DNA of 6,306 nucleotides from Acidimicrobiales bacterium (GTDB lineage Bacteria > Actinomycetota > Acidimicrobiia > Acidimicrobiales > JABEUL01), in the NCBI GenBank assembly GCA_013044465.1, contig JABEUL010000136.1, positions 1-6,306 of the forward strand, given 5' to 3'. The position numbers were made by a program, and so were the translations under genes. This document shows positions 1-5,997 of the stretch, one piece after another. Below the pieces are notes generated by a model that was not told the DNA's origin, did not search any database, and was given only the letters and a program-made list of their open reading frames with translations. Every line of letters starts with the position of its first letter. Within the stretch, counting starts at the first letter, position 1.

Positions 1-391
1 AAAATTCAGCGTCGCAGTACTTGGTGACTACTCTTTCGTCAATTCCTTCATAACGTCCGCAAAGAAGAGAAAATCCCTCCAATTTGCTTAACTCCTCGGC
101 CTTTTTTTGACTAAAGCGCTCTCCACTTGGACTCATGACAATTATCGGCCGCTTCATGCCTTTTTCTAGCCCAGCTTCAATTGCAGCGACAATCGGGCCA
201 ACAGTCATAACCATTCCCGGTCCCCCACCTAGGGGAGTATCGTCCACGCTATTGTGCTTGTCGGTTGCAAAATCTCGAATGTTTGTGACATTAATGGAAA
301 CCAGTTTCGAACTAATTGCCCTTTTGAAAATTGCGTTGTTTGAGTAGCTTTCAATAATTTCAGGAAAAATTGTCAAAAAGTCAATCCGCAT
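1..391 (-). CDS. trmD: tRNA (guanine-N1)-methyltransferase TrmD, 3' end cut off by window edge
   Basis: TrmD transfers a methyl group from S-adenosylmethionine to N1 of G37 in tRNAs with a G at position 36, which prevents +1 frameshifting. It works in the cytoplasm as a homodimer with a trefoil-knot (SPOUT) fold. I translated the minus strand from the ATG at 391 and obtained 130 open residues up to the left edge. The protein begins MRIDFLTIFPE, as is typical of the family. It has the LGGGPGMVM motif at residues 54-62 and the knot motif GRYEGIDERV at 112-121. The catalytic Asp region and the C-terminal tRNA-binding domain lie outside the window. A GGAG sequence sits 6 bases before the ATG, a good ribosome binding site. 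It is downstream of rimM with a 42-base gap, the usual arrangement. Identification is very secure. Confidence 0.97.
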   Translation of the reverse strand, partial: MRIDFLTIFPEIIESYSNNAIFKRAISSKLVSINVTNIRDFATDKHNSVDDTPLGGGPGMVMTVGPIVAAIEAGLEKGMKRPIIVMSPSGERFSQKKAEELSKLEGFSLLCGRYEGIDERVVTKYCDAEF

Positions 392-397
392 CTATCT

Positions 398-401
398 CTC
401 C
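398..401 (-). promoter_or_regulatory. Shine-Dalgarno of trmD
   Basis: On the minus strand the sequence reads GGAGAGATAG directly before the trmD ATG. The GGAG core lies 6 bases from the start codon. This is one of the few clear ribosome binding sites in the window, and it fixes the trmD start at 391. Confidence 0.7.
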
Positions 402-433
402 AAATAAAGTATGCCACCACCAGCCAAAAAGTA

Positions 434-1018
434 TCATTCCTGGCTCTTTTGGGACGCATCTAGCTTGATCTTTCGATAGGTTTTTTTCGCTTTTTTCTCT
501 GGTTGTTCTTTTTTGTCATCATATATTTCAAAAAGACCAGCTGGAACCGTCACGTTAATCACATCAAGAGTCAAATCAGAGTCAGCCCTCACATCTACAA
601 ATCGAAGCGGAACGAGTGCTCCACTATCTAGAACCAAAAGATCGCTGGCTGGGTTGGCCTCAAGAGCAACTACCTTTCCTCTTTCAATTCCATCCTGATC
701 AATTACTGATAGACCTATTAGTTCGTGGACAAATAGTTCATTACCATCGTTATTTACGATGGGCTCTGCATATAGTTGCTTTCCACTTAATGCCAAGGCC
801 TCATTTCGAGTATTTATCCCAGAAAATTTGACTAGCCACTTATCTTGATGCTTCCTGGAATCTTCGATATGGACTAGTTCAAAAGGTTCTTTATTTGTAA
901 GTGAAAGTTCGGCATTTGCTTGGAGTCTACTGTCAACATTTGAAATTAGACTCACTACAACTTCCCCACGCAAACCATGTGCGGTAGTTATTCTTCCAAC
1001 TAAGAGAAGGTTATCCAT
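434..1018 (-). CDS. rimM: 16S rRNA processing/maturation factor RimM
   Basis: RimM binds ribosomal protein S19 and helps mature the 3' (head) domain of the 30S subunit. From the ATG at 1018 the protein has 194 residues. The N-terminal RimM domain opens with LLLVGRITTAHGLRGEVVV (residues 4-22), which carries the family's VGRI-x-HGLRGEV signature. A PRC-barrel domain follows from about residue 95 (FVHELIGLSVIDQDGIERGKVV). A Lys-rich tail (KKEQPEKKAKK) near residue 170 precedes the end and is longer than in many RimM proteins. The start is uncertain: an in-frame TTG at 1024 would add two residues, and the only GGAG directly abuts the ATG, too close for normal spacing. I prefer the ATG because it gives the usual N-terminus. 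It sits between khpA and trmD, the conserved order. Function is secure; the start is less so. Confidence 0.95.
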   Translation of the reverse strand: MDNLLLVGRITTAHGLRGEVVVSLISNVDSRLQANAELSLTNKEPFELVHIEDSRKHQDKWLVKFSGINTRNEALALSGKQLYAEPIVNNDGNELFVHELIGLSVIDQDGIERGKVVALEANPASDLLVLDSGALVPLRFVDVRADSDLTLDVINVTVPAGLFEIYDDKKEQPEKKAKKTYRKIKLDASQKSQE

Positions 1019-1022
1019 CTCC

Positions 1023-1047
1023 AAAAGCTTAAGCGATAAAAGCTCTT
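1023..1047 (-). repeat. Hairpin in the khpA-rimM gap, next to the rimM start
   Basis: On the minus strand AAGAGCTT (1047-1040) can pair with AAGCTTTT (1030-1023), giving an 8-bp stem with one G-U pair and a 9-base loop. No U-tract of useful length follows, so it is a poor terminator. Its 3' arm ends just before the GGAG that abuts the rimM ATG, so it could influence rimM translation. The structure is visible in the sequence; the function is a guess. Confidence 0.4.
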
Positions 1048-1065
1048 ATCTTCTAACGAGAAGAA

Positions 1066-1461
1066 TCAGTCGTCAGCAATATCTATTGAAACTCGGTATC
1101 CCTCATGAGCCGTAGCCGATCTCACCACAGTTCGAATAGCCTTCGCTACTCTGCCTTGTCGACCAATTACTCGCCCGACATCGTCTGGCCCTACGTGTAG
1201 AGTCAAGCGAACTGGCTCTCCGTTTTCCCCACCTTCGATCTCCACCTCCACTGATTCAGGATCAGAAACAAGAGATGTTGCAATGTGCTCCAAGACTGCC
1301 TTGGCACTGGCTCCAACTACCGTATTGCCCGTATTGTCAAAGTGTGGCTGGCCAACTTCAACTTCGTTCTCTTCATCATCAAAGTCGTCATTTTCGTTGT
1401 AGTTAATGTCTACAACCTCGTCATCAGGATTTTTTTGATTTCCTGGCTCTCCGAAGGTCAC
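1066..1461 (-). CDS. khpA: KH-domain RNA-binding protein KhpA (YlqC family) with acidic N-terminal extension
   Basis: KhpA is a small single-KH-domain protein that binds RNA, works with KhpB (Jag/EloR) in several Gram-positives, and affects cell elongation and division. Here it has 131 residues. The C-terminal part, about 52-131, is the KH domain, with the GxxG loop in VIGRQGR (G100 and G103) and the downstream helix VAKAIRTVVRSA. Typical members are only about 75-85 residues long. The first roughly 45 residues are extra, disordered-looking and strongly acidic: about 15 Asp/Glu and one Lys in residues 1-42. The start is a GTG whose last two bases overlap the rpsP TGA (GTGA, 4-base overlap). 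A GGAGA lies about 9-10 bases upstream inside rpsP, which supports this start and translational coupling to rpsP. I saw no convincing later start with its own ribosome binding site. Family assignment is secure. Confidence 0.93.
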   Translation of the reverse strand: MTFGEPGNQKNPDDEVVDINYNENDDFDDEENEVEVGQPHFDNTGNTVVGASAKAVLEHIATSLVSDPESVEVEIEGGENGEPVRLTLHVGPDDVGRVIGRQGRVAKAIRTVVRSATAHEGYRVSIDIADD

Positions 1462-1730
1462 TTGGCAGCTTCTCCGGGTTTAAATGACTCCCATACGCCA
1501 GAGATTCTCAGAAGCTTTTCAACAGTCTCTGTTGGCTGTGCGCCATTTCTTAGCCAGTTGAGAGCTTTATCCCCATCAATTTTCACGCCTGATGGTTCGA
1601 GCCTTGGTTGATAGGAACCCAAAACCTCTATGAAACGACCGTCGCGCGGCGAACGTGCGTCCGCTGCCACAATGCGGTAGGTAGGTTGTTTCTTTTTTCC
1701 CATCCGTACTAAACGGAGTTTGACAGCCAC
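1458..1730 (-). CDS. rpsP: 30S ribosomal protein S16
   Basis: S16 is a primary 16S rRNA-binding protein needed for early assembly of the 30S body and platform. The sequence from the GTG at 1730 encodes 90 residues starting (M)AVKLRLVRMGKKKQPTYRIV, followed by the family signature ADARSPRDGRFIEVLGSYQP at about 23-42. The reading frame continues upstream to another GTG at 1751, but that would add seven non-homologous residues. GTG 1730 has AAGGA about 6 bases upstream, so it is chosen. The length matches Bacillus-type S16. Many actinobacterial S16 proteins carry a long charged C-terminal tail, which this one lacks, ending FKPGEAAK. The TGA overlaps the khpA GTG. The gene lies 74 bases downstream of ffh and is probably cotranscribed with khpA, rimM and trmD. 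Confidence 0.97.
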   Translation of the reverse strand: MAVKLRLVRMGKKKQPTYRIVAADARSPRDGRFIEVLGSYQPRLEPSGVKIDGDKALNWLRNGAQPTETVEKLLRISGVWESFKPGEAAK

Positions 1731-1736
1731 GGTTTG

Positions 1737-1741
1737 TCCTT
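1737..1741 (-). promoter_or_regulatory. Shine-Dalgarno deciding the rpsP start
   Basis: The minus strand reads AGAAGGACAAACC immediately before the GTG at 1730. The AAGGA core is spaced about 6-8 bases from that codon. It lies inside the alternative longer reading from GTG 1751, so it argues for the shorter 90-residue S16 and against the longer one. Confidence 0.65.
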
Positions 1742-1767
1742 CTGCGTTCACCCCGAACGCGCTAGTT

Positions 1768-1790
1768 GTAAAAGTGCCTTAGTACTTTAC
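1768..1790 (-). repeat. Imperfect inverted repeat in the ffh-rpsP gap
   Basis: On the plus strand GTAAAAGT (1768-1775) faces ACTTTAC (1784-1790), a seven-pair stem with one bulged base and an 8-base loop. On the transcribed minus strand no run of U follows, so it does not look like an intrinsic terminator. It lies in the leader of rpsP, between the ffh stop and the S16 start. It could be a processing or attenuation element, but chance is quite possible in an A+T-rich gap. Confidence 0.3.
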
Positions 1791-1804
1791 ACGAAATTTG
1801 AACA

Positions 1805-3181
1805 CTACTTGTGCCGACTTGGTGAATTTGCCCCTTTGGGAGTTACTCTACCTCCACTTTTCTTCTTTCCAGACTTCTTTATTTTCTTCAGAGCAATGTT
1901 TCCAAACGCCATGGAAGAGATCATCTTTTTGGCCTCTTTGAACTGCTGGAGCACCAAATTGACTTGAGAAGTGCTCACACCAGCTCCGTTTGCAATCCTA
2001 AGCTTTCTTGAGCCGTCAATTTGTGAAGGATCCAGCCTCTCACCTCTGGTCATTGAAGAAATAATCGCCTCGAGCTTGCCAATATCCTTCTCATCAATAT
2101 TTGCATTACGTATCTCTTTGGGAATTCCAGGCATCATGGCAAGTAGCCCTGATAATGATCCCATCTTTTTGATCTCCCGCATCTGCTCCAAAAAGTCCTC
2201 TAAATTAAAGGTTCCTTCACTTAAAGCATCTGCTGCTCTCTTGGCTGCCTCTTGGTCGTAAGTCTTTTCAGCCTTTTCAATTAAAGAGAGAACATCGCCC
2301 ATCCCAAGTATCCGAGAGGCCATTCTCTCTGGGTGGAAAAGGTCGAAATCTCCAATTTTCTCACCAGTTGAAGCAAATGCTATTGGTTTTCCAACCACTT
2401 CCCGCACCGAAAGGGCAGCACCACCTCTGGCATCGCCATCCAGTTTGGTCAAAATGATGGCATCTAGATCCAGTGCATCATGGAAGGCCTTAGCCGTTGA
2501 GACGGCATCTTGACCAATCATGGCATCAACGACGAAGAATGTGTAGTTCGGAGTGATAGTTGATGAAATTCGCCGAACCTCATCCATCAACTCCGTATCG
2601 ATTGCCAGTCGACCTGCTGTATCGACTATTAATACATCTCTTCCAGTTCGAATCGCCTCTTCTAAACCTTTTCTGGCAACCTCAACCGGATTCCCCGGTT
2701 CTGAAAATACTGGAACTTTGACTTGAGATCCAAGAATTCTTAGCTGTTCGACAGCTGCCGGTCGTTGGAGGTCTGCCCCAACTAAAAGTGGGTGCCTTCC
2801 CTGCGATTTAAACCACTCAGCCAGTTTTGCTGAAGTGGTTGTTTTCCCCGATCCTTGGAGTCCAGCGAGTAAAACCACTGTTGGAGGCTTTGGCGCAAAT
2901 GAAATTTTGAAATCTTCGCCGCCTAAAAGTGCAGTTAGCTCCTGATTGACCGCTTTTATGATCTGCTCTCCTGGAGATAAACTCTGTGAAAGCTCAAGCC
3001 CAACAAGGTCATCTCTTAGTCGATCAATTAAGTGTCTCACCACTCCAATGTGGACGTCGGCCTCTAAAAGAGCCAAACGGATTTCACGAAGCACTTCATC
3101 GACGTCAGTTGAACTTAAACGACCTCTATTTCGAATCTTTTGAAAGATCGTGTCGAATCTATTGGAAAGTGAATCAAACAT
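1805..3181 (-). CDS. ffh: Signal recognition particle protein Ffh (SRP54 GTPase)
   Basis: Ffh binds the 4.5S RNA and hydrophobic signal sequences on nascent chains. Together with FtsY it delivers ribosomes to the Sec translocon. The protein has 458 residues, a normal length. The N domain (about 1-95) starts MFDSLSNRFDTIFQKIRNRGRLSSTDVDE. The G domain has the P-loop GLQGSGKTT at 107-115, DTAGR at 187-191, DAMIGQDA at 219-226 and TKLDGDARGG at 245-254. The M domain follows from about residue 325, with KKMGSLSGLLAMMPGIP and the RNA-binding SRKLRIANGAGVS stretch. The tail is Lys-rich (KKIKKSGKKKSGG). The ATG at 3181 gives the canonical N-terminus. The ribosome binding site is weak (TAGAG, 4 bases away). 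It is the first gene of the minus-strand cluster and diverges from ispH. Confidence 0.98.
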   Translation of the reverse strand: MFDSLSNRFDTIFQKIRNRGRLSSTDVDEVLREIRLALLEADVHIGVVRHLIDRLRDDLVGLELSQSLSPGEQIIKAVNQELTALLGGEDFKISFAPKPPTVVLLAGLQGSGKTTTSAKLAEWFKSQGRHPLLVGADLQRPAAVEQLRILGSQVKVPVFSEPGNPVEVARKGLEEAIRTGRDVLIVDTAGRLAIDTELMDEVRRISSTITPNYTFFVVDAMIGQDAVSTAKAFHDALDLDAIILTKLDGDARGGAALSVREVVGKPIAFASTGEKIGDFDLFHPERMASRILGMGDVLSLIEKAEKTYDQEAAKRAADALSEGTFNLEDFLEQMREIKKMGSLSGLLAMMPGIPKEIRNANIDEKDIGKLEAIISSMTRGERLDPSQIDGSRKLRIANGAGVSTSQVNLVLQQFKEAKKMISSMAFGNIALKKIKKSGKKKSGGRVTPKGANSPSRHK

Positions 3182-3251
3182 TTACTCTAGAAATTACCTT
3201 TTTTCCGGGCTGATGTATAACAAGACACTATTTAAGGCTACCCTATTTGAT
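3182..3251. promoter_or_regulatory. Putative divergent promoter region between ffh and ispH
   Basis: Only 31 bases separate the ffh ATG from the ispH ATG at 3213, so promoters for both genes must overlap one another or reach into coding sequence. On the minus strand TGTTATACA (3222-3214) resembles an extended -10 element placed suitably for ffh. On the plus strand there are two candidate -10 elements. TATAAC (3216-3221) has TTACCT 16 bases upstream as a possible -35. TACCCT (3239-3244) fits the TANNNT pattern and lies 7 bases before an in-frame GTG at 3252, as in leaderless actinobacterial transcripts. All are short matches and none is proven. Confidence 0.35.
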
Positions 3252-4307
3252 GTGCCAGTAAGACGAGTTTTAGTAGCATCGCCTAGAGGATTTTGTGCAG
3301 GAGTTGAAATGGCCATCAAGGCTTTGTCCTGGATGGTAAGGGTTTTTCCTCCCCCGATTTATTGCTATCACGAAATTGTACACAATCAAACTGTGGTGGA
3401 ATCCTTTAGGGCCAAAGGCGTCGTATTTGTAAATAATGTAAATGATGTTCCACCAAATTCGCCTCTAATGCTTTCTGCGCATGGAACTGCCCCAGATGTG
3501 GAAAAAGATGCCACCTTGAATGGACGAGTTGTTGTAAATGCGGTTTGCCCTCTTGTGACTAAAGTTCACCACGAAGTGCAAGTTAGGGCAAACAAGGGAT
3601 ACACGATTATCTATGTGGGCCATGTTGGACACGAAGAGGCAGTAGGCACAATGGCAGTTGCCCCAGAAGCTGTTCATTTGGTGGAAAAGCCTGAGGACTT
3701 GGCAAATATTGACTTTAATAGCGACACAAAAGCAGCGCTATTGGCTCAAACGACTCTTAGCCAAGATGAATGGCAATCTGTACTTGAAAAAGCTAGAGAG
3801 ATTCAACCTGAGTTATGGATGCCTGGCCGCGGGGACCTTTGTTTTGCAACTACTAACCGCCAAGCTGCTCTAAGATCCATTGCAACAAGAGCCGATGCCG
3901 TAGTTGTCGTTGGATCTGCAAATTCGTCAAATACTGTAGCTTTGACAAAAGTTGCAATCGCAATGGGAGCTGCCAGAGTGCTTCGAATCAATAGTGCACA
4001 AGAACTTCCAGATGATTTATTTGGAACAATAGGCGTAACAGCCGGTGCGTCAGCTCCCGAGGAGCTTGTTCAAGAAGTTATCGCAAAGCTCGCGCCAACT
4101 GAAGGCGTCGAAGAGGTAAAAGTTACTCTTGAAGATGAGTACTTCCCACCCCCAAGGCAGTTGAGAGAACTGCTCCGATCGACTGCTAGCGCTCTTCATT
4201 TAGGGACTATGTCAGACGGAGCCCAATTGAGTCCGCTTGGTGATGACAGGCAGCGTCCTGCATCTGACACTTTGGCTGCACTTTCACACCAAGGTATTTA
4301 TTCCTGA
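3213..4307 (+). CDS. ispH: 4-hydroxy-3-methylbut-2-enyl diphosphate reductase IspH (LytB)
   Basis: IspH reduces HMBPP to IPP and DMAPP, the last step of the MEP isoprenoid pathway, using a [4Fe-4S] cluster in the cytoplasm. The 364-residue protein has all three cluster cysteines: C28 in PRGFCAG, C112 in NAVCPLVTKVH and C210 in GDLCFATTNRQ. Also present are HEIVHN (53-58), SAHG (88-91), the catalytic Glu E142 in GHEEAVGT, TTLS (180-183), GSANSSN (234-240) and TAGASAPE (276-283). The core ends near residue 321, and about 43 further residues form a tail not found in E. coli IspH. The start is uncertain. The ATG at 3213 has no ribosome binding site, GTG 3252 would remove 13 residues, and GTG 3150 would overlap ffh. 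The gene is followed 4 bases later by a glycosyltransferase, probably cotranscribed. Some motif contexts (CYHEIVHN, LMLSAHGTAP) look like a divergent actinobacterial IspH clade, from memory only. Confidence 0.95.
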   Translation: MYNKTLFKATLFDVPVRRVLVASPRGFCAGVEMAIKALSWMVRVFPPPIYCYHEIVHNQTVVESFRAKGVVFVNNVNDVPPNSPLMLSAHGTAPDVEKDATLNGRVVVNAVCPLVTKVHHEVQVRANKGYTIIYVGHVGHEEAVGTMAVAPEAVHLVEKPEDLANIDFNSDTKAALLAQTTLSQDEWQSVLEKAREIQPELWMPGRGDLCFATTNRQAALRSIATRADAVVVVGSANSSNTVALTKVAIAMGAARVLRINSAQELPDDLFGTIGVTAGASAPEELVQEVIAKLAPTEGVEEVKVTLEDEYFPPPRQLRELLRSTASALHLGTMSDGAQLSPLGDDRQRPASDTLAALSHQGIYS

Positions 4308-4311
4308 TTCA

Positions 4312-5088
4312 ATGGCTTTAGTTTCCTCACTAGAAGATGTCTTTATTGACTTTGTCGCGATAAAGGAATTTGATGATAAGTACAGTAGCGTAGATTTTTC
4401 GCAGATCTGGATTGTTATGGCAGCATACCGAGAAGCTGAATCCATTTATCAAGTCATCCAATCCCTTCCAAGTTCAATAAATGACATCAACGTCACACCA
4501 CTTGTGGTTGTAGACGGTGAGGATGACAAAACTTATGAAATGGCAATTGAAGCAAAAGCCTATGTCGCCAGAGCCTTTACCCAGCGAGGGCAAGGAGCGG
4601 CATTGCGGATTGCGTATCAAATTGCCCTGCTAAGAGGAGCTCGAGTAATAATCACCGTAGACGGAGACGGTCAGTGTGACCCAGCCGACATTGCTTCAGT
4701 TGCCGAGCCCGTACTTCGAGACGACGCTGACTTAGTTTTGGGAAGTAGGACTCGGGGAAGTAGTGAAAATACTGACATTGTTAGAAATCTAGGAGTTAAA
4801 GTCTTTTCCCGCTTAATCTCTTTTCTTACAGGCAGCTATATCACAGATACCGCAAATCCGCTTCGAGCAATGTCTGGTGAACTGGCTAAGTATCTTGTCT
4901 TAGAAGAAAATCAATACCAGGCTTCAGAGGTTATCTTAGATGCACTTTTGGGTGGATTTAGGGTTTGTGAGAGGCCAGCCAAAATGAAAGCCCGGTATGG
5001 TGGCACTTCCAAGAAAGGAAAAAACTTGATATATGGCCTGCGGTATTTCAGAGTTGTAGCAAGAACCTATTTAAGAGAAAAAAAGTAG
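4312..5088 (+). CDS. GT2-family glycosyltransferase, polyprenol-phosphate sugar transferase-like
   Basis: Family 2 glycosyltransferases of this GT-A type move a sugar from a nucleotide donor, often to polyprenyl phosphate. From the ATG at 4312 the protein has 258 residues. The nucleotide-binding strand is WIVMAAYREAESI (33-45). The first Asp is in VVVDGEDDKT (65-74), and the metal-binding DxD lies in VDGDGQCDP (116-124). LVLGSRTRGS (141-150) and DTANPLRAM (179-187) match the usual GSR and DTxxGxRAM blocks of DPM1-like enzymes. The VDDGS motif is altered to VDGED. There is no obvious C-terminal transmembrane segment; the end is basic (RTYLREKK), so it may be a peripheral membrane protein. The frame extends upstream to 4237, but that would overlap ispH, and 4312 fits better. 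Only a weak AAGG lies upstream, about 18 bases away. It may be coupled to ispH translation. The actual sugar and acceptor cannot be told. Confidence 0.88.
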   Translation: MALVSSLEDVFIDFVAIKEFDDKYSSVDFSQIWIVMAAYREAESIYQVIQSLPSSINDINVTPLVVVDGEDDKTYEMAIEAKAYVARAFTQRGQGAALRIAYQIALLRGARVIITVDGDGQCDPADIASVAEPVLRDDADLVLGSRTRGSSENTDIVRNLGVKVFSRLISFLTGSYITDTANPLRAMSGELAKYLVLEENQYQASEVILDALLGGFRVCERPAKMKARYGGTSKKGKNLIYGLRYFRVVARTYLREKK

Positions 5089-5102
5089 TTCGTAACTTCT
5101 TT
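5082..5102. terminator. Possible weak bidirectional hairpin between convergent genes
   Basis: AAAG-T-AGTT (5082-5090) pairs with AACT-T-CTTT (5094-5102) around a 3-base CGT loop, giving eight base pairs with one T-T mismatch. The hairpin covers the stop codon of the glycosyltransferase and reaches the stop of the converging epimerase gene. An A-rich run lies on its left and a short T-rich arm on its right. The stem is low in G+C, so termination would be weak. It is nevertheless the only candidate between the two convergent genes. Confidence 0.3.
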
Positions 5103-5994
5103 AGCGGTTTTCCAGCCACCATTTCCACACAATATCAAGCCCTGCCTGGAGATCTGTTTTGGGCATTCCGCCAAGTTCAAAAAGCTTTCTATTGTCAACC
5201 TTTACAGCGGGCATCTCACCTGGTTTAGCATCAACATGAATCGTCGGTATCTCACATCTTGTCGCTTTCCTAGCAAAGTCAATAAGATCAACAACACTTG
5301 TAGATTTTCCATATCCAACCACAACTGTTTCTAGCCCGGTTATATCAAATCCCAATTTGATTGCTTCGACTACATCATCTAGAAAAACATAATCTCTAAC
5401 TTGACTTCCACTCCCATATATTTCAATTGTCGCTCCAGATACTGCAGCTTTCATCAGTCTTGCAACAAGGGAATCTTTTGACTCCATATCAGTGCCGTAG
5501 ACGTTTGTGAAACGCAGAATTGAACAGTCAATGCCATATGCACTGCTGTAGGCACTTATCAACATCTCGGATGCTGCCTTGGTGGCTCCATAAGGCGTTA
5601 GCGGCGAAAGCTTCATATTCTCATTAATGAGTGCTTCGCCCATATCCCCAACTACGGCATTAGTTGAGGCAAAAACAAATTTGGGAATCGAAAAGTTCCT
5701 CGCACCTTCCAACAGATTCTGAGTTATGCCAACATTTGTTTCGTAATAAGCCATCGGCTCTTTGATAGAAGCTAAGACCCTAGTCAAAGCGGCAAGATGA
5801 ACTATCCCCTCACTAGCATTTGAAAGCGCATCATATGCAACTTTAGGATCTCTTAGGTCACCTTTGACTGTCTTTACGTCATTATCAGGAAACTCAATAA
5901 GGTCAGCTACTACGACTTCGCTCCCTTGTGAGAGAAGATTCCTAACCAGATTTCTTCCGATAAAACCAGATCCCCCAGTCACAAGTACTGCCAT
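5101..5994 (-). CDS. NAD-dependent nucleotide-sugar epimerase/dehydratase (extended SDR, GalE-like)
   Basis: Extended short-chain dehydrogenases of this type epimerise, dehydrate or reduce nucleotide sugars in the cytoplasm. The 297-residue protein has the Rossmann glycine motif TGGSGFIG (G7, G10, G13). Asp31 at the end of beta-2 (VVVADL) suggests NAD(H). DLRD follows at 46-49 and HLAA at 66-69. The catalytic Ser/Thr is in FASTNAVVGD (S110/T111), and the YxxxK pair is Y135 and K139 in TPYGATKAASE. The usual VYGD is VVGD here. The substrate-binding C-terminal half includes VRDYVFLDDVVEAI (about 203-216), a common block in UDP-glucose 4-epimerase-like enzymes. The ATG at 5994 is 3 bases after the stop of the upstream plsC-like gene, with AGGA inside that gene's end, so the two form an operon. 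The exact substrate is unknown; it may make a sugar for the neighbouring glycosyltransferase. Confidence 0.9.
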   Translation of the reverse strand: MAVLVTGGSGFIGRNLVRNLLSQGSEVVVADLIEFPDNDVKTVKGDLRDPKVAYDALSNASEGIVHLAALTRVLASIKEPMAYYETNVGITQNLLEGARNFSIPKFVFASTNAVVGDMGEALINENMKLSPLTPYGATKAASEMLISAYSSAYGIDCSILRFTNVYGTDMESKDSLVARLMKAAVSGATIEIYGSGSQVRDYVFLDDVVEAIKLGFDITGLETVVVGYGKSTSVVDLIDFARKATRCEIPTIHVDAKPGEMPAVKVDNRKLFELGGMPKTDLQAGLDIVWKWWLENR

Positions 5995-5997
5995 ATA

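Noticed and set aside
135..347. Plus-strand open frame of 70 codons inside trmD
   Set aside because: It is antisense to a clear TrmD coding sequence, its translation resembles no known protein, and it has no ribosome binding site.
405..440. ATACTTT repeated twice in the rimM-trmD gap (minus strand)
   Set aside because: Two copies of a 7-base A/T-rich word in a 42-base gap are within chance, and no further copies or symmetry were seen.
1285..1611. Plus-strand open frame of 108 codons across khpA and rpsP
   Set aside because: It lies antisense to two well-supported genes and crosses their junction. Its hydrophobic stretch is simply the complement of the acidic codons of KhpA.
1731..1751. Longer S16 starting at GTG 1751
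   Set aside because: The extra residues NAEGQT are not family-like, and the ribosome binding site for GTG 1730 lies within them.
4237..4311. Longer glycosyltransferase starting at 4237 inside ispH
   Set aside because: It would overlap the ispH end by 71 bases, has no ribosome binding site and adds no conserved sequence. The ATG at 4312 sits just after the ispH stop.
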